NCBI GenBank assembly: GCA_002478145.1
Contig: DLMI01000105.1
Coordinates: forward strand, 1 to 19,955
Length of the DNA stretch: 19,955 bases
Origin: Acidobacteria bacterium UBA7540
GTDB taxonomy: Bacteria; Acidobacteriota; Terriglobia; UBA7540
Direction: 5' to 3'
In this document: positions 1 through 7,206 of the stretch, one piece after another
Numbering within the stretch: position 1 is the first letter of the stretch
How the letters are laid out: every line of letters begins with the position of its first letter
The notes under the pieces: model-generated
Told to the model about the DNA's origin: nothing
What the model saw: the letters and a program-made list of their open reading frames with translations, nothing else
The model's database searches: none
Position numbers and translations under genes: made by a program

Positions 1-30
1 GCCGTTTCCGAAGCTGCTGGCAATGCGGTA

Positions 31-111
31 GTGGGCCAGTTTGGGACTGTAGCGGCGAGTTTACCTCGCCATGTGAAGGGGTGAAGCTGCCTCCAGACCA
101 AACTGACCCAC
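31..111. repeat. REP-like hairpin inside a larger inverted repeat
   Basis: The arms 31-44 (GTGGGCCAGTTTGG) and 98-111 (CCAAACTGACCCAC) are inverted repeats matching at 13 of 14 positions. Between them lies GTAGC (49-53), followed by a perfect hairpin with arms GGCGAG (54-59) and CTCGCC (65-70) and loop TTTAC. A GTAG foot followed by a hairpin is the classic layout of bacterial REP sequences. The outer arms could be ends of a small non-autonomous element. No gene is supported in 1-503; the rest of that stretch shows only the porin leader. Confidence 0.5.
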
Positions 112-503
112 GACCAGAAATCTCCATGCGTGGGGGGATTGAGGGCAGTGCGAGGACGCCAACCACGTGCCGAGGCTGCGTTGTCCAGTAGGCACTCCTG
201 GTAGCCTTATGAAAGGGCGCCCTCCCGCAACATATCGCCGCATCCACTCGGTCGTCCCTCATCTGCGAGTGTAATCCTGTCACAGGAAAACCGGGCTTTT
301 TGCACTTTCCAGAGTCTACTGAGGGCCGTGTGAGGTAAGCGCAAGTTGGTAAACACATAAGCAGGTTGGGTGCATGTTCACAGAAATGTAACAATGGCGT
401 AACGCGCAATGAACACAGCTCACCAATCATAGAGTGTTTATTCCAAGCAAGTCGAACTGATGATCCCAATGAAGCACTAACACTTGAATCGGAGGGCTGA
501 AGA

Positions 504-2330
504 ATGCAGTTCATAAGAACTCGAAGCATGCTTATCGCAAGTGCAATGGTCTTAATTGCGCTCGCCACACCTGTTTTTTCGCAAACCACGGCGGACACCA
601 CGTCAAAAGATTCGAACAGACGTGACGATGTCTCGCTGCTGAAGCAGCAGATTGCAGAACAACAGAAAGAGATCGAGCAGTTACGTACAATAGTGGACCA
701 GATGAAGCAAAGGATGGACCAGTCCCCTAACCCAGCGCAAACCGCAACGACGCAAGCGCCGAACCTCGGGCAGGTAGCCTCCACCAGCCCAATGCTTCCC
801 AAGGCCACACAGAAATCCGCCGCGGGTAGCGGCGGGAACCTGGTGGCCTCGACCAGCCCAATGGTTCCCAAGGCCACGGAGAAATCCGCCGCGGGTAGCG
901 ACGGGAACCTGGTTGCTTCCACCTTGATTCCCTCCGCCGCAGTACACTCGGCAACGCCGGCACCCGCTCCGAAGGAGGAGGACAAAACCTCACCCCTTCA
1001 GATCCACATTGGCACGGCGACCATTACCCCTGTTGCCTTTATGGATTTCACCAGCGTATATCGCAACCATGACACCAACGGTAACATGGGGACGAACTTC
1101 GGGAATACACCCTACACCAGCACCAGCGCCTATGCGCCCAACCTGAGCGAGTTTCGCTTCAGCTCCGAGAATTCCCGCATCGGCTTCCGTGTGGATGCGG
1201 ACGTGAAAGGCGCTCATGTGATGGGTTACATGGAAGCGGACTTCCATGGGAACAACGCGACGAGCGTTGCCGTGGCCACCAACAGTAACACCTTGCGCGA
1301 GCGGTTGTACTGGGTTGACCTTAACACGGGACACTTTGAAATCCTGGGTGGTCAAACCTGGACTCTGTTGACTCCGGGACGCTCAGGTATATCACCCCTC
1401 CCCGCTGACATCTTTTACTCGCAAGATATAGACATTAACTATCAGCTCGGGTTGGTTTTTGGGCGCATCCCGGAACTGCGCTTCGTTTACCACCCCTCCA
1501 AGAAAATGGCCTTCGCCATCGCTCTCGACAGCCCCGACCAATACGCCGGAGGTAACGGGGGCTCCGGCACCATCGTCCTCCCCAGCGCTCTCAATACCAC
1601 CGCTACCTATCAGGGCGAACTGGATTATGGAAGCGGCAATACCTTGTCCACCCCCAACGTAGCTCCGGACATCATTGCGAAACTGGCTTTCGATCCCGTC
1701 AAGCAGGTGCACTTCGAAATCGGGGGGGTGGCGCGGAGCTTCAAAGTCTATTATCCCGGCGTCGCTGCCACCAGTTCCACCGCTGCCATCCCTGCCAACA
1801 CTTTCTCGGCAGAGGGTGGCGGCGGCTTTCTGAACTTCAGTGTTGAGCCGGTCAAGGGTTTCCGCCTGCTGACGAACAACTTCTGGAGTGATGGCGGCGG
1901 CCGTTACATCTACGGCCAAGCGCCAGACCTCATCGCGCACGCCGACGGCTCCATTTCCCTAATTCATAGCGGCTCAACGGTGACAGGCTTCGAGTTAACC
2001 CAAAAGAAAACGATGATCTATGCCTATTATGGCGGCGTTTACATCGGCCGCAACACTGCGCTCGACACCAACGGGAAACTCATCGGCTATGGCTATACCG
2101 GTTCAGCGAACAGCCAGAATCGCATCATCCAAGAAGCTACACTTGGCTTCAACCAGACCCTCTGGAAGAATGCGAAGTACGGCGCGCTGAACTTCATGGG
2201 CCAGTACTCGTACCTCACGCGCTCTCCCTGGTATGTGGCGTCCGGGCAGCCCGCGAATGCAAATATAAACATGTTGTTCTTCAACCTGCGCTACTCGCTG
2301 CCCGGCTCGGCTCCAACCCTCGGGAAGTAA
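504..2330 (+). CDS. Outer-membrane porin, DcaP-like, with coiled-coil N-terminus
   Basis: A 608-residue protein that probably forms an outer-membrane beta-barrel channel for small solutes. The N-terminus (residues 1-27) is a Sec signal peptide ending in a VFSQ-type cleavage region. Residues about 44-72 (LLKQQIAEQQKEIEQL...) form a coiled coil like the periplasmic trimerisation helices of DcaP and related porins. Residues 91-136 are two copies of a 23-residue Ser/Ala/Pro-rich repeat. From about residue 160 the sequence alternates like a barrel and contains the segments 'SRIGFRVDADVKGAHVMGYMEADF' (split here as SRIGFRVDAD and GYMEADF) and 'LGGQTWTLLTPG', typical of DcaP-like porins. The start is fixed by GGAGGG seven bases upstream of ATG 504. 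The gene is convergent with the phosphorylase. The family assignment comes from motifs; the substrate is unknown. Confidence 0.8.
   Translation: MQFIRTRSMLIASAMVLIALATPVFSQTTADTTSKDSNRRDDVSLLKQQIAEQQKEIEQLRTIVDQMKQRMDQSPNPAQTATTQAPNLGQVASTSPMLPKATQKSAAGSGGNLVASTSPMVPKATEKSAAGSDGNLVASTLIPSAAVHSATPAPAPKEEDKTSPLQIHIGTATITPVAFMDFTSVYRNHDTNGNMGTNFGNTPYTSTSAYAPNLSEFRFSSENSRIGFRVDADVKGAHVMGYMEADFHGNNATSVAVATNSNTLRERLYWVDLNTGHFEILGGQTWTLLTPGRSGISPLPADIFYSQDIDINYQLGLVFGRIPELRFVYHPSKKMAFAIALDSPDQYAGGNGGSGTIVLPSALNTTATYQGELDYGSGNTLSTPNVAPDIIAKLAFDPVKQVHFEIGGVARSFKVYYPGVAATSSTAAIPANTFSAEGGGGFLNFSVEPVKGFRLLTNNFWSDGGGRYIYGQAPDLIAHADGSISLIHSGSTVTGFELTQKKTMIYAYYGGVYIGRNTALDTNGKLIGYGYTGSANSQNRIIQEATLGFNQTLWKNAKYGALNFMGQYSYLTRSPWYVASGQPANANINMLFFNLRYSLPGSAPTLGK
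774..923 (+). repeat. 69-bp in-frame tandem repeat within the porin gene
   Basis: Two adjacent 69-bp units (774-842 and 843-911) encode near-identical 23-residue segments, VASTSPM-PKAT-KSAAGS-GNL. A third, 12-bp partial copy (VAST) follows at 912-923. The unit length is a multiple of three, so copy-number change would keep the frame. It lies in the linker between coiled coil and barrel and would change linker length only. Confidence 0.9.
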
Positions 2331-2448
2331 CCCGGTGATTAGGGGAGCATCGGGCTTCGTCAGTAGAGAAGCGACGCCGGGTGGTGCCAAGCTTCAACGA
2401 GCTGCTCCTCGGACTCTTGGAAAACCGCCCGGCTTGGCTCAATACCTT

Positions 2449-4986
2449 TTAAACCGAGGGGTCACGCCAGCGGATGAATGGGGCCTCCAGTGGCACGGAG
2501 GCTGCGGTCTTGTAAGGGACCACTCGTGGAGTGTAATCACTGGCAGGTCGGGTGGCCGGGACACTGGCGACATAAAGGGAGCCATTTGCCGAACCAACCA
2601 GTTGCTCGCCACGCTGCATGGCCTGCCGAACCGGCTCAGCGCCGTTCTGCTCGTCCGCGTAGAGCTCTACCCGCACCGCCGCAGGATCAAGCTCATTAAG
2701 ATACACCTGTACCTTGAAGACGTAATGATCACTGTGCTGCTCGATGGTGAGAGAACCAAATCGCACGCTTGACCCGTGCCTTGCCAGTTCTCTCTGCCAT
2801 TGGAGCAGCTCAGCTCCCAGTTGACCTCCGTTGGCGGCGCGCTCGCCGTAAGCCGCAGCAGCCGGCAGGTAATACTTCTCCGTATACTCGCGCACTGCGC
2901 GGTTTGCGGAAAAAATCGGCGTCAGGTGCGCCATACTTTTCCGCATCCGAGCCACCCAGCCGGGAGGAATTCCTCTCTCATCGCGGGCGTAGAAAGCTGG
3001 GATAACCTCTCGCTCCAGCAACTCATAGAGGCTTTCAGCCTCGGCAGCGTCCCAGGAGGCATCGTCGCCATGCTCCTTGCCGTCGCCTAAGGCCCAGCCT
3101 ACCTCTGGAGAATACGCTTCCGCCCACCAACCATCGAGCTCGGAGAGATTCAGCCCGCCATTGACAAGCACTTTCATGCCGCTGGTGCCGCTGGCTTCCC
3201 AGGGACGGCGGGGCGTGTTGATCCAGACATCCATCCCCTGAACCAGCCGCTCAGCCATCAGCATGTCGTAGTCGCTAAGAAAGACCGCGTGGGGCCGCAC
3301 CTCAGGGCGGCGGACGAAGCTGACCCACTGCTGGATCATAGCTTGTCCTGCGAAATCTTGAGGGTGCGCCTTACCGGCAAGAATCAGTTGGACCGGCTGC
3401 TGAGAATTAGTCAGGATTCGAACCAGCCGCTCCGGATCGTGCAGGAGCAGGTTGGGACGCTTGTAGGTTGCGAAACGGCGGGCGAATCCAAGGGTAAGAG
3501 CGTTAGGATCGAGTATCTGCTCGGCTCGCGCCACCTGCTCTTGAGGTACACCCTGGCTGGTCAATTGCCGGTGCAGCCATTTTCGGACGTACGCAATAAG
3601 TGACCGTCGCGCCTCGGCGCGCAACTGCCAAAGCTCAGAATCGCTGACATGATCAAAATCCCTTTCGAAGTCCGTTATAGAGCCGAGCCACCGCTCTTTC
3701 CCACAGGCGGTGTGCCAAAGGCGATCCGCCTCGGCGGAATCCCATGTAGGCGCGTGGACGCCATTCGTGACGTGGCTTACCGGCACTTCGCGTTCCGGCC
3801 ATCGCGGAAACAGCCCCTGAAAAATTCGCCGGCTTACCTCGCCGTGCAGTCGACTCACGCCATTCACCGCCCCGCTGCCGCGCAGGGCCAGGTAAGCCAT
3901 GTTAAAAGGTTCACTCGAGTCATTCCCATCCCGCCGGCCTAAAGCAAGCAGGTCCTGAAACGAAATCGAGAGCTGCTCTTCCGCGTACTTCTTCAAATAC
4001 TTCTCTACCAATTCGGGCGCAAAGCGATCGAAACCGGCCTCCACCGGCGTGTGAGTGGTGAACAAGTTTCCCGCGCGGGTAATCGTCAGGGCGATATCGA
4101 ATGGCTGATTGTTCGCTTTCATGTAGGACCAGGCCCGCTCGAGCACGGCGAAAGCGGCATGTCCTTCGTTCAAATGGCAGATTTGGGGCTCGAGGCCAAG
4201 GGTGTGCAGCAATCGCCATCCTCCGATCCCAAGCACCAACTCCTGCTTCAGCCGCAACTCCTGCCCGCCTCCGTAAAGCTCGCTGGCAATGCCGCGGTGC
4301 GACGGAATATTCGCCGGGTCATTGGTGTCCAACAAGTAAAGCTTGACCCGACCAACCTCCACCTCCCAGGCGCGGAGCCAGAGCTGGAAGCCCGGGAAGG
4401 CCAGTGGAAAGCGCACCCACTCGCCATTAGCCCCGCGCACGGGCGCTATCGGCAACTGTCCGGGATCATTGAATGGGTAGAGCGCCTGCTGGTTTCCTTG
4501 GGCATCAATCTCTTGCCGGAAATAGCCCTGCTGGTAAAGCAAACCTACCCCGATCACCGGAACGCGCAAGTTACTTGCTGCCTTAAGCTGGTCGCCCGCC
4601 ACATTGCCGAGGCCGCCCGAATAAATCGGCAGCGCTTCGCTCAACATGAACTCCATGCTGAAGTAAGCAATTCTCTTGAGCGTGGTGTTAGGATGCGCCT
4701 TTTGGAACCATCCGGCCGGCTCCATCGCCGCGCGGTTCTTCTGAAAGATCTCCTGCGCCAGCTTTTGAAAACCAGGATCGCTGGTCACACTCCGCAGCTT
4801 TTCCCGCGAGACCGTCTGCAAGACAAACCAGGGGTTATGTGTCAGGTCCCACAGCTCAGGATCGAGCCGCTCCCAGAGCTGGTCGGCGGAATGATTCCAG
4901 GACCAGCGCAGGTTCAAAGCCACCTCGGCAAGTATGTCAGAAGTCTGGCTTGCAGAAGGCAGACTCGTGTAGGCAGAGTTGCTCAT
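2449..4986 (-). CDS. glgP: Alpha-glucan (glycogen/maltodextrin) phosphorylase, GT35
   Basis: An 845-residue PLP-dependent enzyme that phosphorolyses alpha-1,4-glucans, releasing glucose-1-phosphate in the cytoplasm. The N-terminal about 100 residues (ALNLRWSWNHSADQLWERLDPELW) are the DUF3417 domain that marks the bacterial/archaeal branch of alpha-glucan phosphorylases. The catalytic core includes 'YFSMEFMLSEALPIYSGGLG' and 'HLNEGHAAF'. The PLP-lysine motif 'SGTSGMKVLVNGG' has its Lys at about residue 605, followed by 'LSELDGWWAEAY'. The length is normal for this branch. I chose ATG 4986 because GAGGAG lies six bases upstream. An upstream in-frame start at 5031 would sit inside the small ORF that precedes it. 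The SD overlaps the stop codon of that ORF (4997-5143), which suggests translational coupling. The gene symbol is by family; substrate preference between glycogen and maltodextrin is not readable from sequence. Confidence 0.93.
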   Translation of the reverse strand: MSNSAYTSLPSASQTSDILAEVALNLRWSWNHSADQLWERLDPELWDLTHNPWFVLQTVSREKLRSVTSDPGFQKLAQEIFQKNRAAMEPAGWFQKAHPNTTLKRIAYFSMEFMLSEALPIYSGGLGNVAGDQLKAASNLRVPVIGVGLLYQQGYFRQEIDAQGNQQALYPFNDPGQLPIAPVRGANGEWVRFPLAFPGFQLWLRAWEVEVGRVKLYLLDTNDPANIPSHRGIASELYGGGQELRLKQELVLGIGGWRLLHTLGLEPQICHLNEGHAAFAVLERAWSYMKANNQPFDIALTITRAGNLFTTHTPVEAGFDRFAPELVEKYLKKYAEEQLSISFQDLLALGRRDGNDSSEPFNMAYLALRGSGAVNGVSRLHGEVSRRIFQGLFPRWPEREVPVSHVTNGVHAPTWDSAEADRLWHTACGKERWLGSITDFERDFDHVSDSELWQLRAEARRSLIAYVRKWLHRQLTSQGVPQEQVARAEQILDPNALTLGFARRFATYKRPNLLLHDPERLVRILTNSQQPVQLILAGKAHPQDFAGQAMIQQWVSFVRRPEVRPHAVFLSDYDMLMAERLVQGMDVWINTPRRPWEASGTSGMKVLVNGGLNLSELDGWWAEAYSPEVGWALGDGKEHGDDASWDAAEAESLYELLEREVIPAFYARDERGIPPGWVARMRKSMAHLTPIFSANRAVREYTEKYYLPAAAAYGERAANGGQLGAELLQWQRELARHGSSVRFGSLTIEQHSDHYVFKVQVYLNELDPAAVRVELYADEQNGAEPVRQAMQRGEQLVGSANGSLYVASVPATRPASDYTPRVVPYKTAASVPLEAPFIRWRDPSV

Positions 4987-4996
4987 GGTTCGCTCC

Positions 4997-5143
4997 TCAG
5001 TCGACTTTCTCAAGCTCGCCCACCAGGGCATGATGCTGGCCGCCTGCCGAAACCGCGCCAGTCACAGTTTCGCAATACGAGATGCAACCAACTAACAAGG
5101 CAAACGATGTGACACACACTGACATAACGACGTAGCGCGCCAT
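4997..5143 (-). CDS. 48-residue putative small lipoprotein upstream of glgP
   Basis: A short ORF starting MARYVVMSVCVTSFALLVGC and ending GELEKVD. AAGGAGG (5149-5155) sits five bases before ATG 5143, an excellent SD. The N-terminus is a hydrophobic stretch ending in LVGC, which fits a lipobox (Leu-Val-Gly-Cys) with the lipidated Cys at residue 20. The mature part would be only about 29 residues (starting CISYCETVTGAVSAGG). Its TGA stop lies 10 bases before the phosphorylase ATG and overlaps that gene's SD, so it is probably the first gene of a two-gene operon. The short Cys-led tail is loosely entericidin-like, but I do not claim that family. It could instead be a leader ORF whose translation helps glgP translation. 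Confidence 0.6.
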   Translation of the reverse strand: MARYVVMSVCVTSFALLVGCISYCETVTGAVSAGGQHHALVGELEKVD

Positions 5144-5197
5144 GCGAACCTCCTTGCGTTTGTTATTCCTCCGGCAAATCCAAAGCCCCTAAATTTT

Positions 5198-5203
5198 ATT
5201 ATA
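5198..5203 (-). promoter_or_regulatory. Candidate -10 box for the lipoprotein-glgP operon
   Basis: On the minus strand this is a perfect TATAAT about 55 bases before ATG 5143. It predicts a transcript start near 5191 and a leader of roughly 48 nt carrying the AAGGAGG SD. No good -35 hexamer is visible at 16-18 bases spacing, so an activator may be needed or the call may be wrong. Confidence 0.45.
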
Positions 5204-5310
5204 ACGCCAATTCATGGATTCCGATAATGCGGGATGCCACGGGCCCGACTCTCTTCTACCCGCCAGAGGGAGTACCTTTGCCCCCTCAACCGGCGGTTGT
5301 GGCCGAAGCT

Positions 5311-5345
5311 TTTACGTGACTTGGATGCTCGCTATAAGCGAGCAT
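5311..5345 (+). promoter_or_regulatory. Promoter and palindromic operator of the HigBA-like operon
   Basis: TTTACG (5311-5316) and TATAAG (5333-5338) are spaced by 16 bases. The -10 is embedded in a perfect 21-bp palindrome at 5325-5345, with arms ATGCTCGCT and AGCGAGCAT around a central ATA. Such an operator over the -10 is what is expected for autorepression by the antitoxin or the toxin-antitoxin complex. The predicted start is near 5345, leaving about six bases before ATG 5351 and no SD. Confidence 0.65.
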
Positions 5346-5350
5346 AAATT

Positions 5351-5602
5351 ATGGCGCCGCTCATTCCGCCGAGGGTGTTCAAGCAGCTCGCCGCGATGCC
5401 GAAAGCTGATGCGCGAAGGTTGCTGGATCGACTCGAGAAGATCGCCGATGCGCCGGAGAAGCCCCATCCCAATGTGGTTCCGCTGGTGGGCGAACCGGGT
5501 GTGTCCTGGGTGCGCCAGGGCAAGTGGCGGGCTGTGTTCTCGATCGGGGAAGGTGATGTGATTGTCGACAGGGTGGCACATCGCCGGGAGGTGTGCCGAT
5601 GA
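5351..5602 (+). CDS. RelE/ParE/HigB-family toxin
   Basis: An 83-residue protein of the RelE/ParE fold, probably a ribosome-dependent mRNA interferase or a related toxin. It shows the usual pattern: an N-terminal helical pair (FKQLAAMPKADARRLLDRLEKIAD), then the strand segment WVRQGKWRAVFSIGEGDVIVDRVAHRREV, whose basic R/K and 'VAHRREV' tail are typical of the superfamily. The upstream frame is closed by a TAA at 5345-5347, so ATG 5351 is the natural start. The stop overlaps the next gene's ATG (ATGA at 5599-5602). Toxin-before-antitoxin order resembles HigBA. RelE versus HigB versus ParE activity cannot be decided from this sequence. Confidence 0.85.
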   Translation: MAPLIPPRVFKQLAAMPKADARRLLDRLEKIADAPEKPHPNVVPLVGEPGVSWVRQGKWRAVFSIGEGDVIVDRVAHRREVCR

Positions 5603-5991
5603 ACGGCGTAAAGGTTCTGAGCGAAACCCGTGATACGGTGACCGTCAGTCGTGGCGATTGGACGCAGCTCCTGAGCGAACTGGAAGAGGCGCAGGACCGC
5701 GCGGCCGTGGTCGAGCGGCGCAGGCATGAGGCGGCGAAGGGCGTGCAGGCTGCCCGCCGCAATTACCTTACTGCCCGAGAAGCACGTCGCTTGCTGGCGG
5801 GGGAGAGCCCCGTCAAGGTCTGGCGGGAAAAGCGCGGACGCTCTCAGAGGGAACTTGCCGCGGCAGCAGGCGTGGGCGCCGGGTATCTTGCCGAAATCGA
5901 GACGGGCCGGAAGCCTGGCAGCGTGGTGGCGCTGGCGAGGCTGGGGAAGGCTCTGCAAGTCCAAATCGAGGATCTCATAATCTCTGACTAA
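5599..5991 (+). CDS. XRE-family antitoxin/transcriptional regulator
   Basis: A 130-residue partner of the preceding toxin. Residues 71-126 (SPVKVWREKRGRSQRELAAAAGVGAGYLAEIETGR...) are a lambda-repressor-type helix-turn-helix. Residues 20-68 are a charged helical segment (LLSELEEAQDRAAVVERRRHEA) that may bind the toxin. An ATG at 5599 overlaps the toxin stop by ATGA and has GGGAGG eight bases upstream; I prefer it to the GTG two codons earlier. It likely neutralises the toxin and represses the operon through the 5325-5345 palindrome. Related HTH proteins can act alone, but the coupling to a RelE-like gene makes an antitoxin role the best reading. Confidence 0.87.
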   Translation: MNGVKVLSETRDTVTVSRGDWTQLLSELEEAQDRAAVVERRRHEAAKGVQAARRNYLTAREARRLLAGESPVKVWREKRGRSQRELAAAAGVGAGYLAEIETGRKPGSVVALARLGKALQVQIEDLIISD

Positions 5992-6419
5992 GCACCATGT
6001 GTGGCGCCTATGCAGCCCCATAGAGAGTTTGCAGGCGCTTCCTCAGGAGCTTCCCTGCTTCCGAAGGGCGGACATGTCTCTGCATCTAATCGAGGGTTAT
6101 CTCCATTCATTTGCCCCCGTGTCAGCCCCAGCCCCGCCACGGTTTGCTACTTTCGCTCCGGTGGGTACTGCTTGAATATTTTCTTGACCGAGTTGAGGGT
6201 CTGTTTTTCTTCGCCTTTTTGGGTGTTGGAGATGCCGCCGACCGTTCGGTGCAAACCCTAAAGGCGTCGCGGGTGGCTGGCCAACCCCTCAGCCCGTCTC
6301 CCCGTTCTAACAGACTTCTGACCCAGCCTATCCCGGGGATGCACCCTGTGCCCTGATTGCCTCTGGGTTACCGGCTGCCTTTTTAACATCCGCAATTACG
6401 GCTTCACCCTTGCCCTTGT
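5992..6419. other. Non-coding stretch with possible decayed reading frames
   Basis: No convincing gene. On the minus strand two short open stretches look protein-like: one about 6331-6432 ending ...ADVKKAAGNPEAIRAQGASPG, and one about 6159-6254 ending ...LNSVKKIFKQYPPERK. Neither has a good start or SD, and the first runs out of frame with the small gene upstream of it. They may be chance or remnants. Confidence 0.3.
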
Positions 6420-6683
6420 TTAGGAGTTCGGCACAGCGGTGAATGTGGCAACGAGCCTCGTCTGATCCTCGTTGAAGATTTGGACATGATCGCGCTCTGC
6501 TCCAGGATCCAGCAGGCGAAACACATACCGACCAGACGACAGCACCGTTCCGGAGATTTTCATCGGCTCCCTAATCGAGACGACTATTCTGTCGGGGAAC
6601 TGGCCTGGCCCCGGACGCGGAGGGTTTGGTGTGGTGGCCTGGTGTCGCCAAAGATTGGTCAAACTTCGTTTCAAGAGACTCAT
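6420..6683 (-). CDS. Small protein of the VQIFN/ATF family, no signal peptide
   Basis: An 87-residue protein with a strong SD (GAGAGGAGG ending seven bases before ATG 6683). The C-terminal 50 residues (REPMKISGTVLSSGRYVFRLLDPGAERDHVQIFNEDQTRLVATFTAVPN) match, by recognition, a family common in Acidobacteriota. In that family, secreted proteins carry 'PVEIPG-VLPAGTYVF-L-DS-SDR-IVQIFN-D-T-L-AT-LAIPNYR' (a gapped consensus from memory). The function of that family is unknown to me. This copy is odd: it has no signal peptide, a Pro-rich N-terminal linker, and it stops at the 'IPN' position where relatives continue. It may be a recently truncated paralogue or a genuinely short cytoplasmic form. 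Confidence 0.6.
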   Translation of the reverse strand: MSLLKRSLTNLWRHQATTPNPPRPGPGQFPDRIVVSIREPMKISGTVLSSGRYVFRLLDPGAERDHVQIFNEDQTRLVATFTAVPNS

Positions 6684-6786
6684 TTTCTTTTCCTCCTCTC
6701 AAGCATCTCCTTGCGAGCCTTGAGGTTCGTAGGCACTCCCAATCTCTGAACCTACGGCCCGGCAAGCCCATCCTCGGCGGTTGCCC

Positions 6787-7032
6787 TCACTCCTCGGATG
6801 CTGCCATCCGTGAGTATGGGTTGCCGTCGGAGGCATTTTCGTGCGCTACACATCCGATGAAACGTGGTCCGTCCGTGTAGGACGGGATCGAGCGCACCCG
6901 GTAGGCTTGGTGTTGAAGGGCGGAGGTATAGTAGAGCAGGTCATCCAGATCTTCATCCACCACGAGCAACCTCCGCTTGAATGAACCCGGCAGTTCTTTC
7001 ACCTTTCTATCGTCAACATCTTGTCTCTGCAT
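6787..7032 (-). CDS. Truncated response-regulator receiver domain
   Basis: An 81-residue product (from ATG 7032; an upstream in-frame ATG at 7068 would add 12 residues). Residues about 20-50 (KRRLLVVDEDLDDLLYYTSALQHQAYRVRSIPSY) are the first beta-alpha-beta unit of a CheY-like receiver, including the acidic pair DE that binds Mg2+. The protein ends well before the phospho-acceptor Asp, the conserved Thr/Ser and Lys of a full (about 120-residue) receiver. The tail (FIGCVAHENASDGNPYSRMAASEE) is not receiver-like. GGGGGG seven bases before ATG 7032 could serve as SD. It is most likely a remnant of a larger regulator and cannot be phosphorylated in the usual way. Confidence 0.55.
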   Translation of the reverse strand: MQRQDVDDRKVKELPGSFKRRLLVVDEDLDDLLYYTSALQHQAYRVRSIPSYTDGPRFIGCVAHENASDGNPYSRMAASEE

Positions 7033-7118
7033 GAGTCCCCCCACACTTTCTTGATTGTAATTCCTCATATTTCGATGAGCCTCTGAACCTTCCCTCCCGG
7101 ACCGAGAAAGCCCGTAGC

Positions 7119-7141
7119 GCAGAGTTGTTTTGTAACTCTGC
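7119..7141. repeat. REP-like hairpin 1 (GTAG-footed)
   Basis: GTAGC at 7114-7118 is followed by a perfect 8-bp stem, GCAGAGTT (7119-7126) and AACTCTGC (7134-7141), with loop GTTTTGT. The GTAG foot matches the REP layout also seen at 49-70. Confidence 0.7.
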
Positions 7142-7172
7142 GGCTCTGGTTCATCGATCTCCAGAAAAAGCC

Positions 7173-7195
7173 GCAGACTTCAAGAACAAGTCTGC
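7173..7195. repeat. REP-like hairpin 2
   Basis: A perfect 8-bp stem, GCAGACTT (7173-7180) and AAGTCTGC (7188-7195), with loop CAAGAAC. It has the same stem core (GCAGA/TCTGC) and loop length (7) as hairpin 1, 31 bases away, and is immediately followed by the transposase remnant. Confidence 0.7.
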
Positions 7196-7206
7196 GCTGC
7201 CCGCTC

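Noticed and set aside
2387..2438. GCCAAGC/GCTTGGC inverted repeat as terminator between the porin and glgP
   Set aside because: Seven-base arms separated by more than 35 bases and without a T-run; likely chance.
4051..5112. 353-codon plus-strand open frame opposite glgP
   Set aside because: Composition is that of an antisense shadow (Arg/Pro/Leu-rich, no domain, no SD), and the opposite strand encodes a clear phosphorylase.
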